The position numbers were made by a program, and so were the translations under genes. A stretch of DNA of 64,000 bases from Clarkia xantiana subsp. parviflora (lineage: Eukaryota; Streptophyta; Magnoliopsida; Myrtales; Onagraceae), in contig JAPTYO010000027.1 in assembly GCA_036873135.1 (NCBI GenBank), forward strand, positions 701,195-765,194. The letters run 5' to 3'. How positions within the stretch are numbered: position 1 is the stretch's first letter; each line of letters starts with the position of its first letter. Positions 53,199-64,000 of the stretch are shown piece by piece. Below the pieces are notes generated by a model, which searched no databases, was not told the origin of the DNA, and saw only the letters and a program-made list of their open reading frames with translations.

Positions 53199-54382
53199 GG
53201 ATCCAATCAATTTGCAGAGGCTGCAATCGGCTTCAATCGACTTAATTTCTCACAACATCAGAATTATTCACTCAATTTGTAGAGGATTCAACCGAATTTC
53301 TTCCCCATAGAACTCACGCTTCAGTTCAACCGGGTACAGTGAATTCAGCCCTAAATTGACATTTCTTTCATCTAATTCAATTTTCGTGATTGAGAAGCTG
53401 GTTTGGTCTGTAAGCATGCGATTGAATCGAAAATTTGATGGAGATATATAGGATTTTGTCTTTCGGTCGGGCCTTTTTCAGACACTGGACAGAGTCTCCA
53501 TGGCGTCCCTCAATTTCATCAAGGTCTGGTTTTTCTAAATCTGTTAACATTGAATCGTTTATTTATCCACATTGTTTAGGGAATAAAAAAGAAGATGATT
53601 TCTCCATATTAATTTATTGTTTAGAGATTTATTCAATGTTTCTTCAATGAATTATTTATTTATTCTTTATTACTGATTTTAGATAAATCGGAATGGTTTT
53701 TTTTAATACTGATTTTTATGGAATATGTTTTGTAATCTGTCTTGTCATATTATTTGCTTGGCAGAAATTTTCACAGGCTTTGAATTCACATTTATGGAAG
53801 GGTAAATATTTAGCTATTTGAGTGCATAATTCAGATCTGTTTTTTAGTTGATCGTAAGAGTTTGAATAATTAGTATGATTTATCTGATTATATATATTGA
53901 TTTCCATGGATTTATATGTATGTATCGGTACAAATTCATTGATTTATTCACATTGTTTAGGAAATAAAAAATTAAACAAAAAATAAACTGATTTCTTAAT
54001 ATTATTTATTGTTTGTGAATTATCTATTTATTTATTCGCTATTACTGATTTTAGATGAAGATTTGGTGCTTTTTTTTTTTATTACCAATTTTGATTAACC
54101 GGATTTCTTTTTTATCAGTTTTTTACAGATGGTTTTAGATCAATCAGACGCTATTATTTATTATTTATAGAATATATATATAAATTGATATAAAAAGATG
54201 GAAATTAATTATTTATAGAATATAGAATTGTATGAATAAAATAATTGTGAGATGATAGATATTATAGTTACCACACTTGAGAATGTGGTTGTTGGAGAAA
54301 TTTCAAACAGTTTCGGTATGTACATAATTGTATATAGATTTTGAAAGCTGGTCAAATTATGAGATTATCTATTAATAATTTA
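53199..54382. other. Flank with exon-like pieces, copy B
   Basis: Counterpart of 30258-31440. The exon-like pieces lie at 53500-53523 and 53765-53801 and are unchanged in sequence. Confidence 0.3.
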
Positions 54383-55318
54383 GGGTTAAGAACCTATGAA
54401 AGGTCTGAACTATCACCCATGTTAACGGGAGAGGTCTGAAATTTAAAAAGTTAATAACAGAGGTCTGAAATTTCAGTTTTGTTGATAACAGCGGTCTCCG
54501 TTAGTTTTTTCCGTTAAAACTAACGGAAGTTGGTCACATGCTTGGCATGTGACCGGAAATAAAATAAATTTCCAAAAATGCCCTTCTATCAAGTGTGCCC
54601 CTCACATGCTTGGAGTGAAAAGACCAAAATGCCCTTGAAGCCACCACGGTACTCCGGCGACCACCAATCGTACTCCGGCGATCACCACCGTACTCCGGCG
54701 ACCACCACCAAGGCTCCGATTGGGCTCCGATCGGAGCCAAAAAAGCTCCGATCGGATCGAAAAAGCTCTGATCGGAGCCAAAAAAAGCTCTGATCGAAGC
54801 TTTGTGGCTCTGGTCAGAGCCACAGAGCTCCAAATCGGAGCTCTGTGGCTCCGGTCGGGGCCATAGAGCTCCAGATCGGAGCTCTGTGGCTCCTACCAGA
54901 GCCACAAAGCTCCGATCGGAGCTTTTTTGCTGAGGTGGTGGCCGGAGTTGGGTCGTCGGAGCCGAGATGGTGGTCGTCGGAGTCGAGGTGATGGTCGCCG
55001 GGGTCGGGTGGTGGTGGCTGGAGTCGGGTGGTGGTGGCCGGAGTTAGGTGGCGGTGTCCGGAGTTGGGTGGTTTTAATTTGACTTTAGGGGTAAAATTGT
55101 CATTTCGCATTTCCTTAAATAAGATATTAAATAAAACAAAATATTAAAGGGGCAAAAATGTCATTTCACACAATTCTGTTAAATTTAACCCTAAAAATTG
55201 ACGGAAAACCTCAAATCAACAAAATTGAAATTTCAGACCTCTGTTATTAACTTTTTAAATTTCAGACCTCTCCCGTTGACATGGATGATAGTTCAGACCT
55301 TACCTAGGGTCTTAACCC
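54383..55318. mobile_element. Mutator-like long-TIR foldback, copy B
   Basis: GGGTTAAGAACC to CTTAACCC, with AATAATTTA at 54374-54382 and 55319-55327. It is 936 bp against 782 bp in copy A because it keeps GCTCCGATCGGAGC-type core repeats. Confidence 0.9.
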
Positions 55319-55419
55319 AATAATTTAATATGTTGCTCTTGGCTTTATCTACAGACAAGAGGCGGTTGAAAGTGGAATGTGATTGAGTGAGATAAATAAC
55401 AATTTCAAAATAATATAGA

Positions 55420-58400
55420 ACACTCGTTTGGTTTCTGGTTCATCTGGTCGAATCGGCCCGAATGCGGTCTGACCACTTTTTCAAATACAATAAAAAAGTA
55501 AAAAAATGGTTTTGACAAAAAAAAAATATCTTGGCGGATTTCTTGGTTTTAACAAACGGATGATATGTTTTTTTATTCTAAAATTTAGATGTTCTTTTTA
55601 AAAATAAAATTAAGAAAATTTGGTTTTGAGAAAAAAAATATTCTTGTTCGATTCTGGTTCATCTGATCGAATCGGCCCGAATGCGGTTTAACCACTTGTT
55701 CAAATACAATAAAAAAAAAAAAAGTAAAAAAGTGGTTTTGACAAAATATATATATATATTTATATATCGGCGGTCTCCTTGGTTTTAACAAACGGGTGAT
55801 ATATTTTTTTTTATTATAAAATTTAGTTTTTCTTTTTTAAACAAAATTAAGAAAATTTGGTTTTGACAAAAAAAAATTCTTCTCGTTCGATTTCTGGTTC
55901 ATCCGGTTGAATCGGCCCGAATGCGATCTCACCACTTGTTCAAATACAATAAAGAAGTAAAAAAGTGGTTTTGACAAAAAAAAAAATTATCTCGGCAGTC
56001 TTCTTGGTTTTAACAAACGGATGATATGTTTTTTTATTATAAAATTTAGACGATCTTTTTAAAAACAAAATTAAGAAAATTTGGTTTTGACAAAAAAAAT
56101 TCTTCTCGTTCGATTTCTGGTTCATCTGGTCGAATCAACCCAAATGCAGTCTGACCATTTGTTCAAATACAATAAAAAAAGTAAAAAAGTGGTTTTGACG
56201 AAAAAAAAAAAAAAAATCTTCGCTGTCTTATTGGTTTTAACAAACGGATGATATGTTTTTTTTATTATAAAATTTAGATGTTCCTTTTAAAAAAAAATTA
56301 AGAAAATTTGGTTTTAACAAGTATTCGATATTTTCTTGAAAAAGGCGCTCAACCCACAGGAACTGTTTCTGATATTTTAAAGAAAGCGGGGGTTTTTACA
56401 GAATTTCGTCTTAATCAAACGAAAGTCAATTAATGCATTTTCCATTTTTGAACTATTAAATAAAAAAGAAAAAAGAGAGAAGAGGGTGTGGGCGATTCGT
56501 ATATAGTTTTGGATAACTTTTTTCTACTATACTATTTCCCCTCCCCCTCTTTTACTCTATTCAATTCATACTTTTTTATCATTGTTACCATTACCATGGA
56601 ATACGATGTTCTTTAACGACCAAAATCGCCTTTTTGCTATACGATTTCTGGTTCATCCGGTCGAATCGGCCCGAATGCAGTCTGATCACTTGTTCAAATA
56701 CAATAAAAAAGTAAAAAAGTGGTCTGATAAAAAAAATAGTGGCAGTCTTCTTGGTTTTAACAAACAGATGATATGTTTTTTTATTATAAAATTTAGATGT
56801 TCTTTTTTTAAAAACAAAATTAGGAAAATTTGGTTTTGACAAAAAAATATTCTTCTAATTCGATTTCTGGTTCATCCGGTCGAATCAACCCGAATGCAGT
56901 CTGACCACTTATTCAAATACATAAAAAAGTAAAAATGTGGTTTTGAAAAAAAAAATATCTCGATAGTCTTCTTGGTTTTAACAAACTGATGATATGTTTT
57001 TTTATTATAAAATTTAGATGTTCTTTTTAAAAACAAAATTAAGGAAATTTAGTTTTGACAAACAAAGATTCTTCTCGTTCGATTTCTGTTTCATTCGGTC
57101 GAATTGACCCGAATGCGGTCTGACCACTTATTCAAATAAAATTAAAAAGTAAAAAAATGGTTTTAACAAAAAAAAAAAAAAAAAGGCAATCTTCTTGGTT
57201 TTTAACAAACGGATGATATGTTTTTTTTATTATAAAATTTAGATGTTCTTTTTAAAAACAAAATTAAGAAAATTTGGTTTTGACAAAAAAAATTCTTCTC
57301 GTTCGATTTCTGGTTCATCCAGTCGAATCGGCTTGAATGCAGCCTGACCACTTGTTCAAATACAATAAAAAAGTAAAAAAGTGGTTTTGACAAAAAAAAA
57401 TCTTGGCAGTCGTCTTGGTTTTAACAAACGGATGATATGTTTTTTTTATTATAAAATTTAGATGTTCATTTTAAAAACAAAATTAAGAAAATTTGGTTTT
57501 GAAAAAAAAATTTCTTCTCGTTCGATTTCTGGTTCATATGGTCGAATCGGCCCGAATGCAGTCTGATCACTTGTTCAAATACAATAAAAAAGTAAAAAAG
57601 TGGTTTTGACAAAAAAAAATATCTCGGCAGTCTTCTTAATTTTAACAAACGGATGATATTTTTTTTATTATAAAATTTAGATGTTCTTTTTAAAAACAAA
57701 ATTAAGAAAATTTGGTTTTGAAAAAAAAATTCTTCTCGTTCGATTTCTGGTTCATCCGGTCGAATCGGCCCGAATGTGGGCTGACCAGTTGTTCAAATAC
57801 AATAAAAAGGTAAAAAGTGGTTTTGACAAAAAAATATCTTGGAAGTCTTCTTGGTTTTAACAAACGGATGATATGTTTTTTTTATTATAAAATTTAGATG
57901 TTCTTTTTAAAAACAAAATTAAGAAAATTTGGTTTTGACAAAAAAATTATTCTCGTTCGATTTCTGGTTAATCCGATCAATCGGCCCGAATGCGGTCTGA
58001 CCACTTGTTCAAATACAATAAAAAAAAGTGAAAAAAGTGGTATTGACAAAAAAAAAAAAAAAATCTTGCCATTATTCTTGGTTTAAACAGACGGATGATA
58101 TGTTTTTTTTATTATAAAATTTAGATGTTCTTTTTAAAAACCAAATTAAGAAAATTTGGTTTTATCAAAAACAAAATTCTTCTTGTTCGAATTCTGGTTC
58201 ATCCGGTCGAATCAGCCTGAATGCGGTCTGACCACTTGTTCAAATACAATAAAAAGTAAAAATGTGGTTTTGACAAAAAAAAATCTCGGTAGTCTTCTTG
58301 GTTTTAACAAATGGATGATATGTTTTTTTTATTATAAAATTAAGATGTTCTTTTTAATAACAAAATTAAGAAATTTGGTTTTGACAAAAAATTTCTTCTC

Positions 58401-59226
58401 GTTCGATTTCTGGTTCATCCGGCCGAATCGACCCGACTGTAGTCTGACCACTTGTTCAAATACAATAAAAAGTAAAAATTTGGTTCATCCGGTCGAATCG
58501 GCCCGACTCCGGCCAAGATATAATTTTTTTTGTGAAAACCACTTTTTTACCTTTTTTTTGTATTTGAACAAGTGGTCAGACTGCATTCGGGCCGATTCGA
58601 CTGGATGAACCAGAAATCGAACGAGAAGAAATTTTTGTTGTCAAAACCAGTTTTTCTTAATTTTGTTTTTAAAAAGAACATCTAAATTTTATAATAAAAA
58701 AAACATATTATCCGTTTGTTAAAATCAAGAATACTGCCAAGATATTTTTTTTTGTCAAAATCACTTTTTTATTGTATTTGAACAAATGGTCAGACTGCAT
58801 TCGGGTTGATTCGACCAGATGAACCAGAAATCGAACGAGAAGAAATTTTTTTGTCAAAACCAAATTTTCTTAATTTTGTTTTTAAAAAGAAAATCTAAAT
58901 TTTATAATAAAAAAACATATCATCCATTTGTTAAAACCAAGAAGACTGCCGAGATTTTTTTTTTTGTTGTCAAAACCACTTTTTTATTGTATTTGAACAA
59001 GTGGTCAAACTGCATTCGGGCTGATTCGACCGGATGAACCAGAATTCGAACGAGAAGAATTTTGTTTTTGTCAAAACCAAAATTTCTTAATTTTGTTTTT
59101 AAAAAGAACATCTAAATTTTATAATAAAAAAAAACATATCATCCGTTTGTTAAAACCAAGAAGAATTTCGAGATATTTTTTTCTTCTCAAAACCACTTTT
59201 TTACCTTTTATATTGTATTTGAACAA
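55420..59226. repeat. ~220-bp satellite array, copy B, same inversion
   Basis: Forward units run to about 58490, then the joint GCCCGACTCCGGCCAAGATA near 58505 and backward units to 59226. The joint is the same as at about 36085 in copy A, so the inversion is older than the duplication. Confidence 0.9.
56319..56641 (+). other. rps16: Plastid DNA insertion (NUPT): rps16 3' end and spacer
   Basis: About 323 bp that do not fit the satellite. From 56320 the frame reads [20 protein letters not shown], then [16 protein letters not shown] and a stop at 56431-56433. This is the C-terminus of chloroplast ribosomal protein S16 (exon 2). About 200 bp of AT-rich spacer follow, as expected downstream of rps16 toward trnQ. 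It replaces about 20 bp of a satellite unit: copy A has TTTTAACAAAAAAAAATTA at the matching place near 34195. It is thus a nuclear plastid insertion that happened after the duplication. The partial gene has no function here. Confidence 0.9.
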
Positions 59227-60692
59227 AGTTAGAATGGTGAAGTCAACAAAATATAAAAACTCAAAAAACATGGCAATAAGCGAATATAATGAGCCCAAAC
59301 CCTCTAAAACTTCCCCAGCAGAGTCGCCAAATTGTCGGACCTAAAATCTGACCTATGGCGAATTACGTTTAGAAAACGTGGATTTTGAAAAGAGTCGCCA
59401 CTAGTTAATTCTAAGGCTTCCACGGCGGCAGGATGGCTTCAGTGGCCTGGGACGGCGCCGGGCGGCCCTGGCGGAGCTCCGGTCGTGGCTGTCGGGAACT
59501 TCAGGCGGTCCGGATCTGCGCAGCAGTGGGGCTTTCCAGTACCGGCGCGGCGGTGGGAGGATGGGTCCGGTGGAAGTGAAGAAGACGATGACTCTTGTGA
59601 ACGTCGGAGCAGACGGGGAGCGACATCGTCGGACTTTGTTGTGGTTACTGCGGGTCAATTAGTGGCGGGGTCGAGCGTATGGTGGGTGATACGGCTCCGT
59701 TAAAGCCGAGCTGCGGGATCGACCTAATGAACAAGAAGACTCAAAACACATCACATATATATATACATAATATCGTATAGTAGTCTAATGGAAGGAAGAT
59801 GTGAATGAATAATAAAGATGAGAATAAGAAGATGGGGTTGATCAATGGAGAACTATATATGGCTGGGTCGACTTGGAGACGATGACTAGGCGAGCGGAAT
59901 CAGAGCTAGTGGCCAAGTTGATTGCAATCTAACGTCAAGGGGGCCGACCTAGAATCTGGGCAGGCAGGGAACCGAGACGTGGTCGCGGGATGGATCGGAA
60001 CAACTAGACCTCGAGTTCGGATGAAGCGGCGGCTAACGGAAGCTCCGACAAGGTTGCTGCAATCAGGCTAGGATGGATGAACACGATGAGGAAGCTCGGT
60101 CAGTGGTGACTAGGGCTTCGTGAATTCCTGTACAGGACCCCCACTTTTATTGTGTTCCTTGGACTCTAAAGTCAAGGGTGGTGCCGTGAAGAGCAGTGGT
60201 TGGATGAACAGATCGGAGCTTCAGATGGTTGTGCTGGGCCGATGTCAGATCTGGGAGGGGTGCCATCGGAAGTAGTGGGATTGCAGGTCTTCAAGTAATC
60301 ACCAGGAAATACATAATAATAATACCGGTAATAAAATATTAGAAGGAAGCAATAAAGCAATGGAGATGAAATTATAATAAGAATGTTTTCTTTGTATTTT
60401 TCTGTGTGTCCATTACATTGTAAATCACCCATATTTATATTAATCTAGGCCTAAGCTAACTAGGAAATAAATATTACAGATTTATTCTAATCATAAATGC
60501 TAAATATTCAGAAAATATACTCTAAATATTCAACAAATATTATCTGCAATAAATACAAATAACTATCCTAATTTAAGCCAGTCCTATCTTTGGAAACTTC
60601 GCGACTTTCCATATTTAAATACTTCCTTTTTTTTACGCGTCACATGTGACATTTTGAACGTGCTACGCGCAGACCAAAATTAGGTGTTTACA
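59227..60692 (-). mobile_element. Truncated LTR retrotransposon (LTR plus start of interior)
   Basis: Read on the minus strand, an LTR starts TGTAAACACCTAATTTTGG at 60692 and ends GGTCCGACA at 59333. It is followed by ATTTGGCGACTCTGCTGGGG, a primer-site-like stretch of a type known next to plant LTRs. About 107 bp of interior remain before an abrupt joint with satellite DNA at 59226. The 1360-bp LTR has a GC-rich half (59400-59720) and no protein I recognise. The other LTR and the interior are missing, probably through a deletion that also removed satellite units. Confidence 0.75.
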
Positions 60693-61787
60693 ATCCGTTT
60701 GTTAAAGCCAAGAAGAATGCCGAGATATTTTTTTTTTCAAAACCACTTTTTTTACTTTTTTGTTATATTTGAACAAGTGGTCAGACCGTATTCGGGCTGA
60801 TTCGACCGGATGAACCAGAAATCGAACGAGAAGATTTTTTTTTGTCAAAACCTAATTTTCTTAATTTTGTTTTTAAAAAGAACATCTAAATTTTAGAATA
60901 AAAAAACATATCATCCGTTTGTTAAAACCAAGAAGACTGCCAATATACTTTTTTTTGTCAAAACTGTTTTTTTACTTTTTTATTGTATTTGAAAAAGTGG
61001 TCAGACCGCATTCGAGCCGATTCGACCGGATGAACCAGAAATCAAACGAGAATATTTTTTTTTTGTCAAAACAAAATTTTCTTAATTTGTTTTTAAAAAG
61101 AACATCTAAATTTTAGAATAAAAAAATATCATCTGTTTTTAAAACTAAGAAGACTGCCAAGATATTATTTTTTGTCAAAACCACTTTTTTATTTTATTTG
61201 AACAAGTGGTTAGACCGCATTTGGGCCGATTCGACCGGATGAACCAGAAATCGAACGAGAATAAATTTTTTTTTGTCAAAACCAAATTTTCTTAATTTTT
61301 TTAAAGAACATCTAAATTTTATAATAAAAAAAAACATATCATCTGTCTGTTAAAACCAAAAAGACTGCCAAGATTTTTTTTGTCAAAACCACTTTTTTAC
61401 TTCTTTATTGTATTTGAACAAGTGGTCAGACCGCATTCGGGCCGATTCGGCCGGTTGAACCATAAATCGAACAAGAAGATTTTTTTTGTCAAAACCAAAT
61501 TTTCTTAATTTTGTTTTTAAAAAAAACATATCATCCGTTTGTTAAAACAAAGAAGAATGCCGAGATATTTTTTTTTGTCAAAACCACTTTTTTTTTTTAT
61601 ACTTTTTTGTTGTATTTGAACAAGTGGTCAGACTGCATTCGGGATGATTCGACCGGATGAACCAGTAATCGAACGAGAAGAACTTTTTTTTGTCAAAACC
61701 AAATTTTCTTAATTTTGTTTTTAAAAAGAACATCTAAAATTTTTATAATAAAAAAACATATCATCTGTTTGTTAAAACCAAGAAGAC
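60693..61787 (-). repeat. ~220-bp satellite array, copy B, right part
   Basis: About five backward units, closely matching 47700-48376 of copy A (for example TTATATTTGAACAAGTGGTC with the variant GACCGTATTCGGGCTGATTC). Ends where the copia LTR begins. Confidence 0.9.
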
Positions 61788-62716
61788 TGACCTGTAAAGT
61801 ATAAGTAACACAAAATAGAGAAATACTTCTCTGAGGCATTATGACAAACACTTGCAAAGCATGTTAAATTAGACTAGAACATATGCAGTCATGGGAAGAA
61901 ATTAAGGGCTGGTGGCCAAAAATTATTCAAGATTAATTAATACTTACTCGTAGAGAAATGAAAATCAAACAAAGAAGTACAAAAAATGTAATCACAAAAT
62001 CCATGAAATGCTTTTCAAAGTTTTCTGGCAATATACTGTTGATCAAATTTTAAGAAAACGTAAGAAAAAAAGAATGGAGAGAAGAACTTGACACCAGAAA
62101 ATGAATGGAATAGAACTCATTTACGTAAACTCTTCCTTCATGCCTCTCTTATATACACAAAAAAGCCCTAATTCTAGGGCAGAGCAGCGACGCAGGATGA
62201 CTTCTCTTCACCTGCAAATACAGCGGCCTGCTCTCTTCTCTTTTCGCAGAACCTCAGACCTAATTCTAAAGAAGATGAATACAGCGGTCGGAGGATGAGA
62301 TGTTGGGTTAAATAAGATGAACTACTCTCCTCTCATGTACCGTAGTTTTAGATTTAAAAAAAAAACTTAAACCGGATAAACCGATCCAAATCCGAACCGA
62401 TCCAAGTAATAAGTATCAGTTACCTCTATAACTTTTTAATGATGCTAATCACCCCCTATACCCAACCAAAAGCATAATGCTCCCAAAGCATCATAGAAAG
62501 GTCCCATTTTTCTAAGTTGCAAAAAATGAGAAGGGGGAGACTCCTTTATATAGGAGATGAGAAGGGAGGATGAGAATAAAAGTGGTCGATGTGTTACAAC
62601 CTTTTCTACAATTGCATTCACAAAGAATTGGGCTTGAGTAAAACCAACCAAAAAACCCAAAAAAAAAAAAATACTTTAAATATAATTTAAATAACATAAA
62701 CCCAATTTGTCTAACA
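61788..62716 (-). repeat. 3' LTR of the decayed copia element
   Basis: 929 bp; minus strand TGTTAGAC ... CAGGTCA. It contains TCCTATATAAAGGAGTCTCC (about 62540-62560), a clear TATA box region. The left end against the satellite is placed at 61788 but could shift by a few bases, since no partner LTR is in view. Confidence 0.75.
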
Positions 62717-63351
62717 ATCCCCCACATGAATGGAATTTTGGAAACTTAAACACAAATTTTGAGTTCAACGGTCAATACCTGCAAATGATAGGTAGGGGTA
62801 ACCCCTTTGAACCTATCCCTTGTGAGATCATGCCTTCTCTACTGACTGGTCGGTAGACTCGATGTCTTTGAACCGACTGCCATTGGTGTAGATGACGACA
62901 TAACCCACAAGGTAACTTCCTAGTATAGCTCGGTTCACGCCCTGTGATCCCTAGGCCCTGGATCACACGCCTAGTTCTGCAAGCGTTTCTAAGAATTGCG
63001 CCCTCAACAAATCCTTTCGAAGCGACCCCACTGCTCACTCGCATAGGTGATTCTAAGTCTCAAGAGCATCATCACGACTGTGAGTTCTCCTTACGAATCA
63101 TTAAAAGCTTTTCTTAGTATGTGATTTCAATTAAATAGTTTACATTTACTATGCTCGGTTTAACCGACGCTTGAAGATCAACAAAGGCAAAAGCTTAACC
63201 TCATCTCCATCACTGTTTCCATCATAGGAATGGGCTCGGGGTTTGACCCCCATAGTGACCACACTCACTCTTGTGATTAGGTTTTCCCATTGAACCAAGT
63301 TATTGGGATCTCCAGTCATCATGATTGGGTTTTCCTTCTCAAGAGTGTTTC

Positions 63352-63990
63352 CTACACGGGCTTTAGCCCCATTCCCTTCGACGATTGGTCAAATAGTTCC
63401 CTGTTTAACCCTTTCGGGTAGCGGATCCGCTATTTATCTGCTGACTTTACTACATCGGGCTCAATAAATATATTTGAGAGAAACTGTCTAATGCAATTAT
63501 AATGTCTAAGACGTATATGTCTAAACATTCCATTATACAAGTTATACTGTCTTATACAGATTGATTATTGCAACGTTGCATCAATGTTCTCAAACCATCA
63601 CAGTCCTCAGACTATCATTTCCTGCAGGAATATTTTTTTGTCAATCCAATAATTAAATTTAAGTTGATTCTTGTGTGGACAACAGGTTCGCAGAGTGTCC
63701 CATTTCCCAACCTTTAACAAAGGTTTTCAGGCCAAATGGGGGGTGCACCACTTATTTCCCCTTTAACCTTGTCTCCTAAAGAAAATCTTCAACCTTTCAT
63801 TAGATTGGATGTAATTTGGATTAAACCAAAACAAACTCATCAATCTTTGCACTAACACAGGTTTTGGCCAATTAGTAAAATCCTCGAGAAAAAGGCATAG
63901 CCATTATGCATCTTCGGCACATTTCTCTAGTACAATAACTCAGACTTAATAGTCGATCTGGCTATGACTGTTTGTTTTGAGGATTTTCTA
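63352..63990 (-). pseudogene. Copia RNase H C-terminal remnant
   Basis: The minus-strand frame near 63930-63990 reads KSSKQTVIARSTIKSELLY then stop. Near 63700-63900 a degenerate stretch includes FLEDFTNWPKPVLV. Near 63440-63545 it reads YNGMFRHIRLRHYNCIRQFL, and the piece at 63352-63430 ends KGLNREL ... SSKGMGLKPV then stop. These are the standard final blocks of copia RNase H, separated by stops and frame changes, so the gene is dead. Confidence 0.75.
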
Positions 63991-64000
63991 CGACATTGTT

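Larger units (their letters stand above)
49507..61787 (+). repeat. Segmental duplication, copy B
   Basis: Direct repeat of copy A without the copia element, Helitron, element 2 and the 809-bp local duplication. It gives the empty sites TTCAA (50592-50596) for the copia element and A/T (50896/50897) for the Helitron. It has its own insertions, plastid DNA (56319-56641) and a truncated LTR element (59227-60692). Its right end lies in satellite DNA, cut by a copia LTR at 61788. Confidence 0.9.
61788..64000 (-). mobile_element. Decayed Ty1/copia element, 3' part
   Basis: Minus strand. The 3' LTR (61788-62716) starts TGTTAGACAAATTGGG. The purine tract GTGGGGGAT lies just before it in element sense, and the RNase H end of pol is further right (63352-63990). 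The rest of the element lies beyond the window. It is inserted into the end of the satellite array. Confidence 0.8.

Noticed and set aside
59401..59703. GC-rich ORFs near 59.5 kb as a host gene exon
   Set aside because: They lie inside an LTR (59333-60692) and overlap on opposite strands; no known domain seen.
1..64000. tRNA, rRNA or other structural RNA genes
   Set aside because: I saw no cloverleaf with A and B boxes and no rRNA segment; a dedicated scan would be needed to exclude decayed copies.

Overview
The window is nuclear DNA from a flowering plant, probably a eudicot. It has AT-rich intergenic DNA, introns with GT/AG borders, plant LTR retrotransposons, CACTA, Mutator, Helitron, PIF/Harbinger and hAT elements, a plastid rps16 insertion, and a fragment of a plant PDK1 kinase gene. 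I see no intact host gene. The window is a stack of nested transposons, satellite repeats and captured or decayed gene pieces.

Layout. 1-2530: 3' part of a non-autonomous LTR element (element 1), opening with a 66-bp tandem array. 2528-12011: a CACTA left end, a hAT MITE, an unrecognised gene-like region made of tandemly copied exon/intron modules (3.8-7.2 kb), and a broken CACTA transposase gene on the minus strand (7.6-10.9 kb). 12012-30257: a second CACTA element defined by matching terminal inverted repeats and a GGA target duplication. It carries a PDK1 exon and other exon-like pieces. Nested in it are Mutator-like foldbacks, a 468-bp TRIM, a very young Ty1/copia element (17994-23741), a 3.9-kb Helitron (24047-27976, itself holding a Harbinger MITE with a Mutator foldback inside) and an LTR remnant. 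30258-33310: flank with another Mutator foldback, partly duplicated. 33310-48376: a ~220-bp satellite that reverses orientation near 36085 and is split by element 2 (37595-47062), a complete LTR element with a gag-like ORF but no pol. 48377-49412: a spliced gene fragment.

From about 49507 the window repeats 16918 onward as a direct segmental duplication (copy A 16918-48376, copy B 49507 to about 61787). Copy B lacks the copia element, the Helitron and element 2, so it shows the empty insertion sites. It has its own later insertions: plastid DNA (56319-56641) and a truncated LTR element (59227-60692). The window ends in the 3' part of a decayed copia element on the minus strand (61788-64000).

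Only two proteins look close to functional: the copia Gag-Pol (two ORFs overlapping by 4 bp) and the element-2 gag-like protein. Everything else coding is broken or partial. The main value of the window is its order of events: satellite inversion, then duplication, then copia, Helitron, element 2 and plastid DNA insertions. It also holds several structures rarely seen so cleanly: a Helitron with a palindromic doubled 3' end, a copia element with TA...TA termini, and long-armed Mutator foldbacks with palindromic cores.
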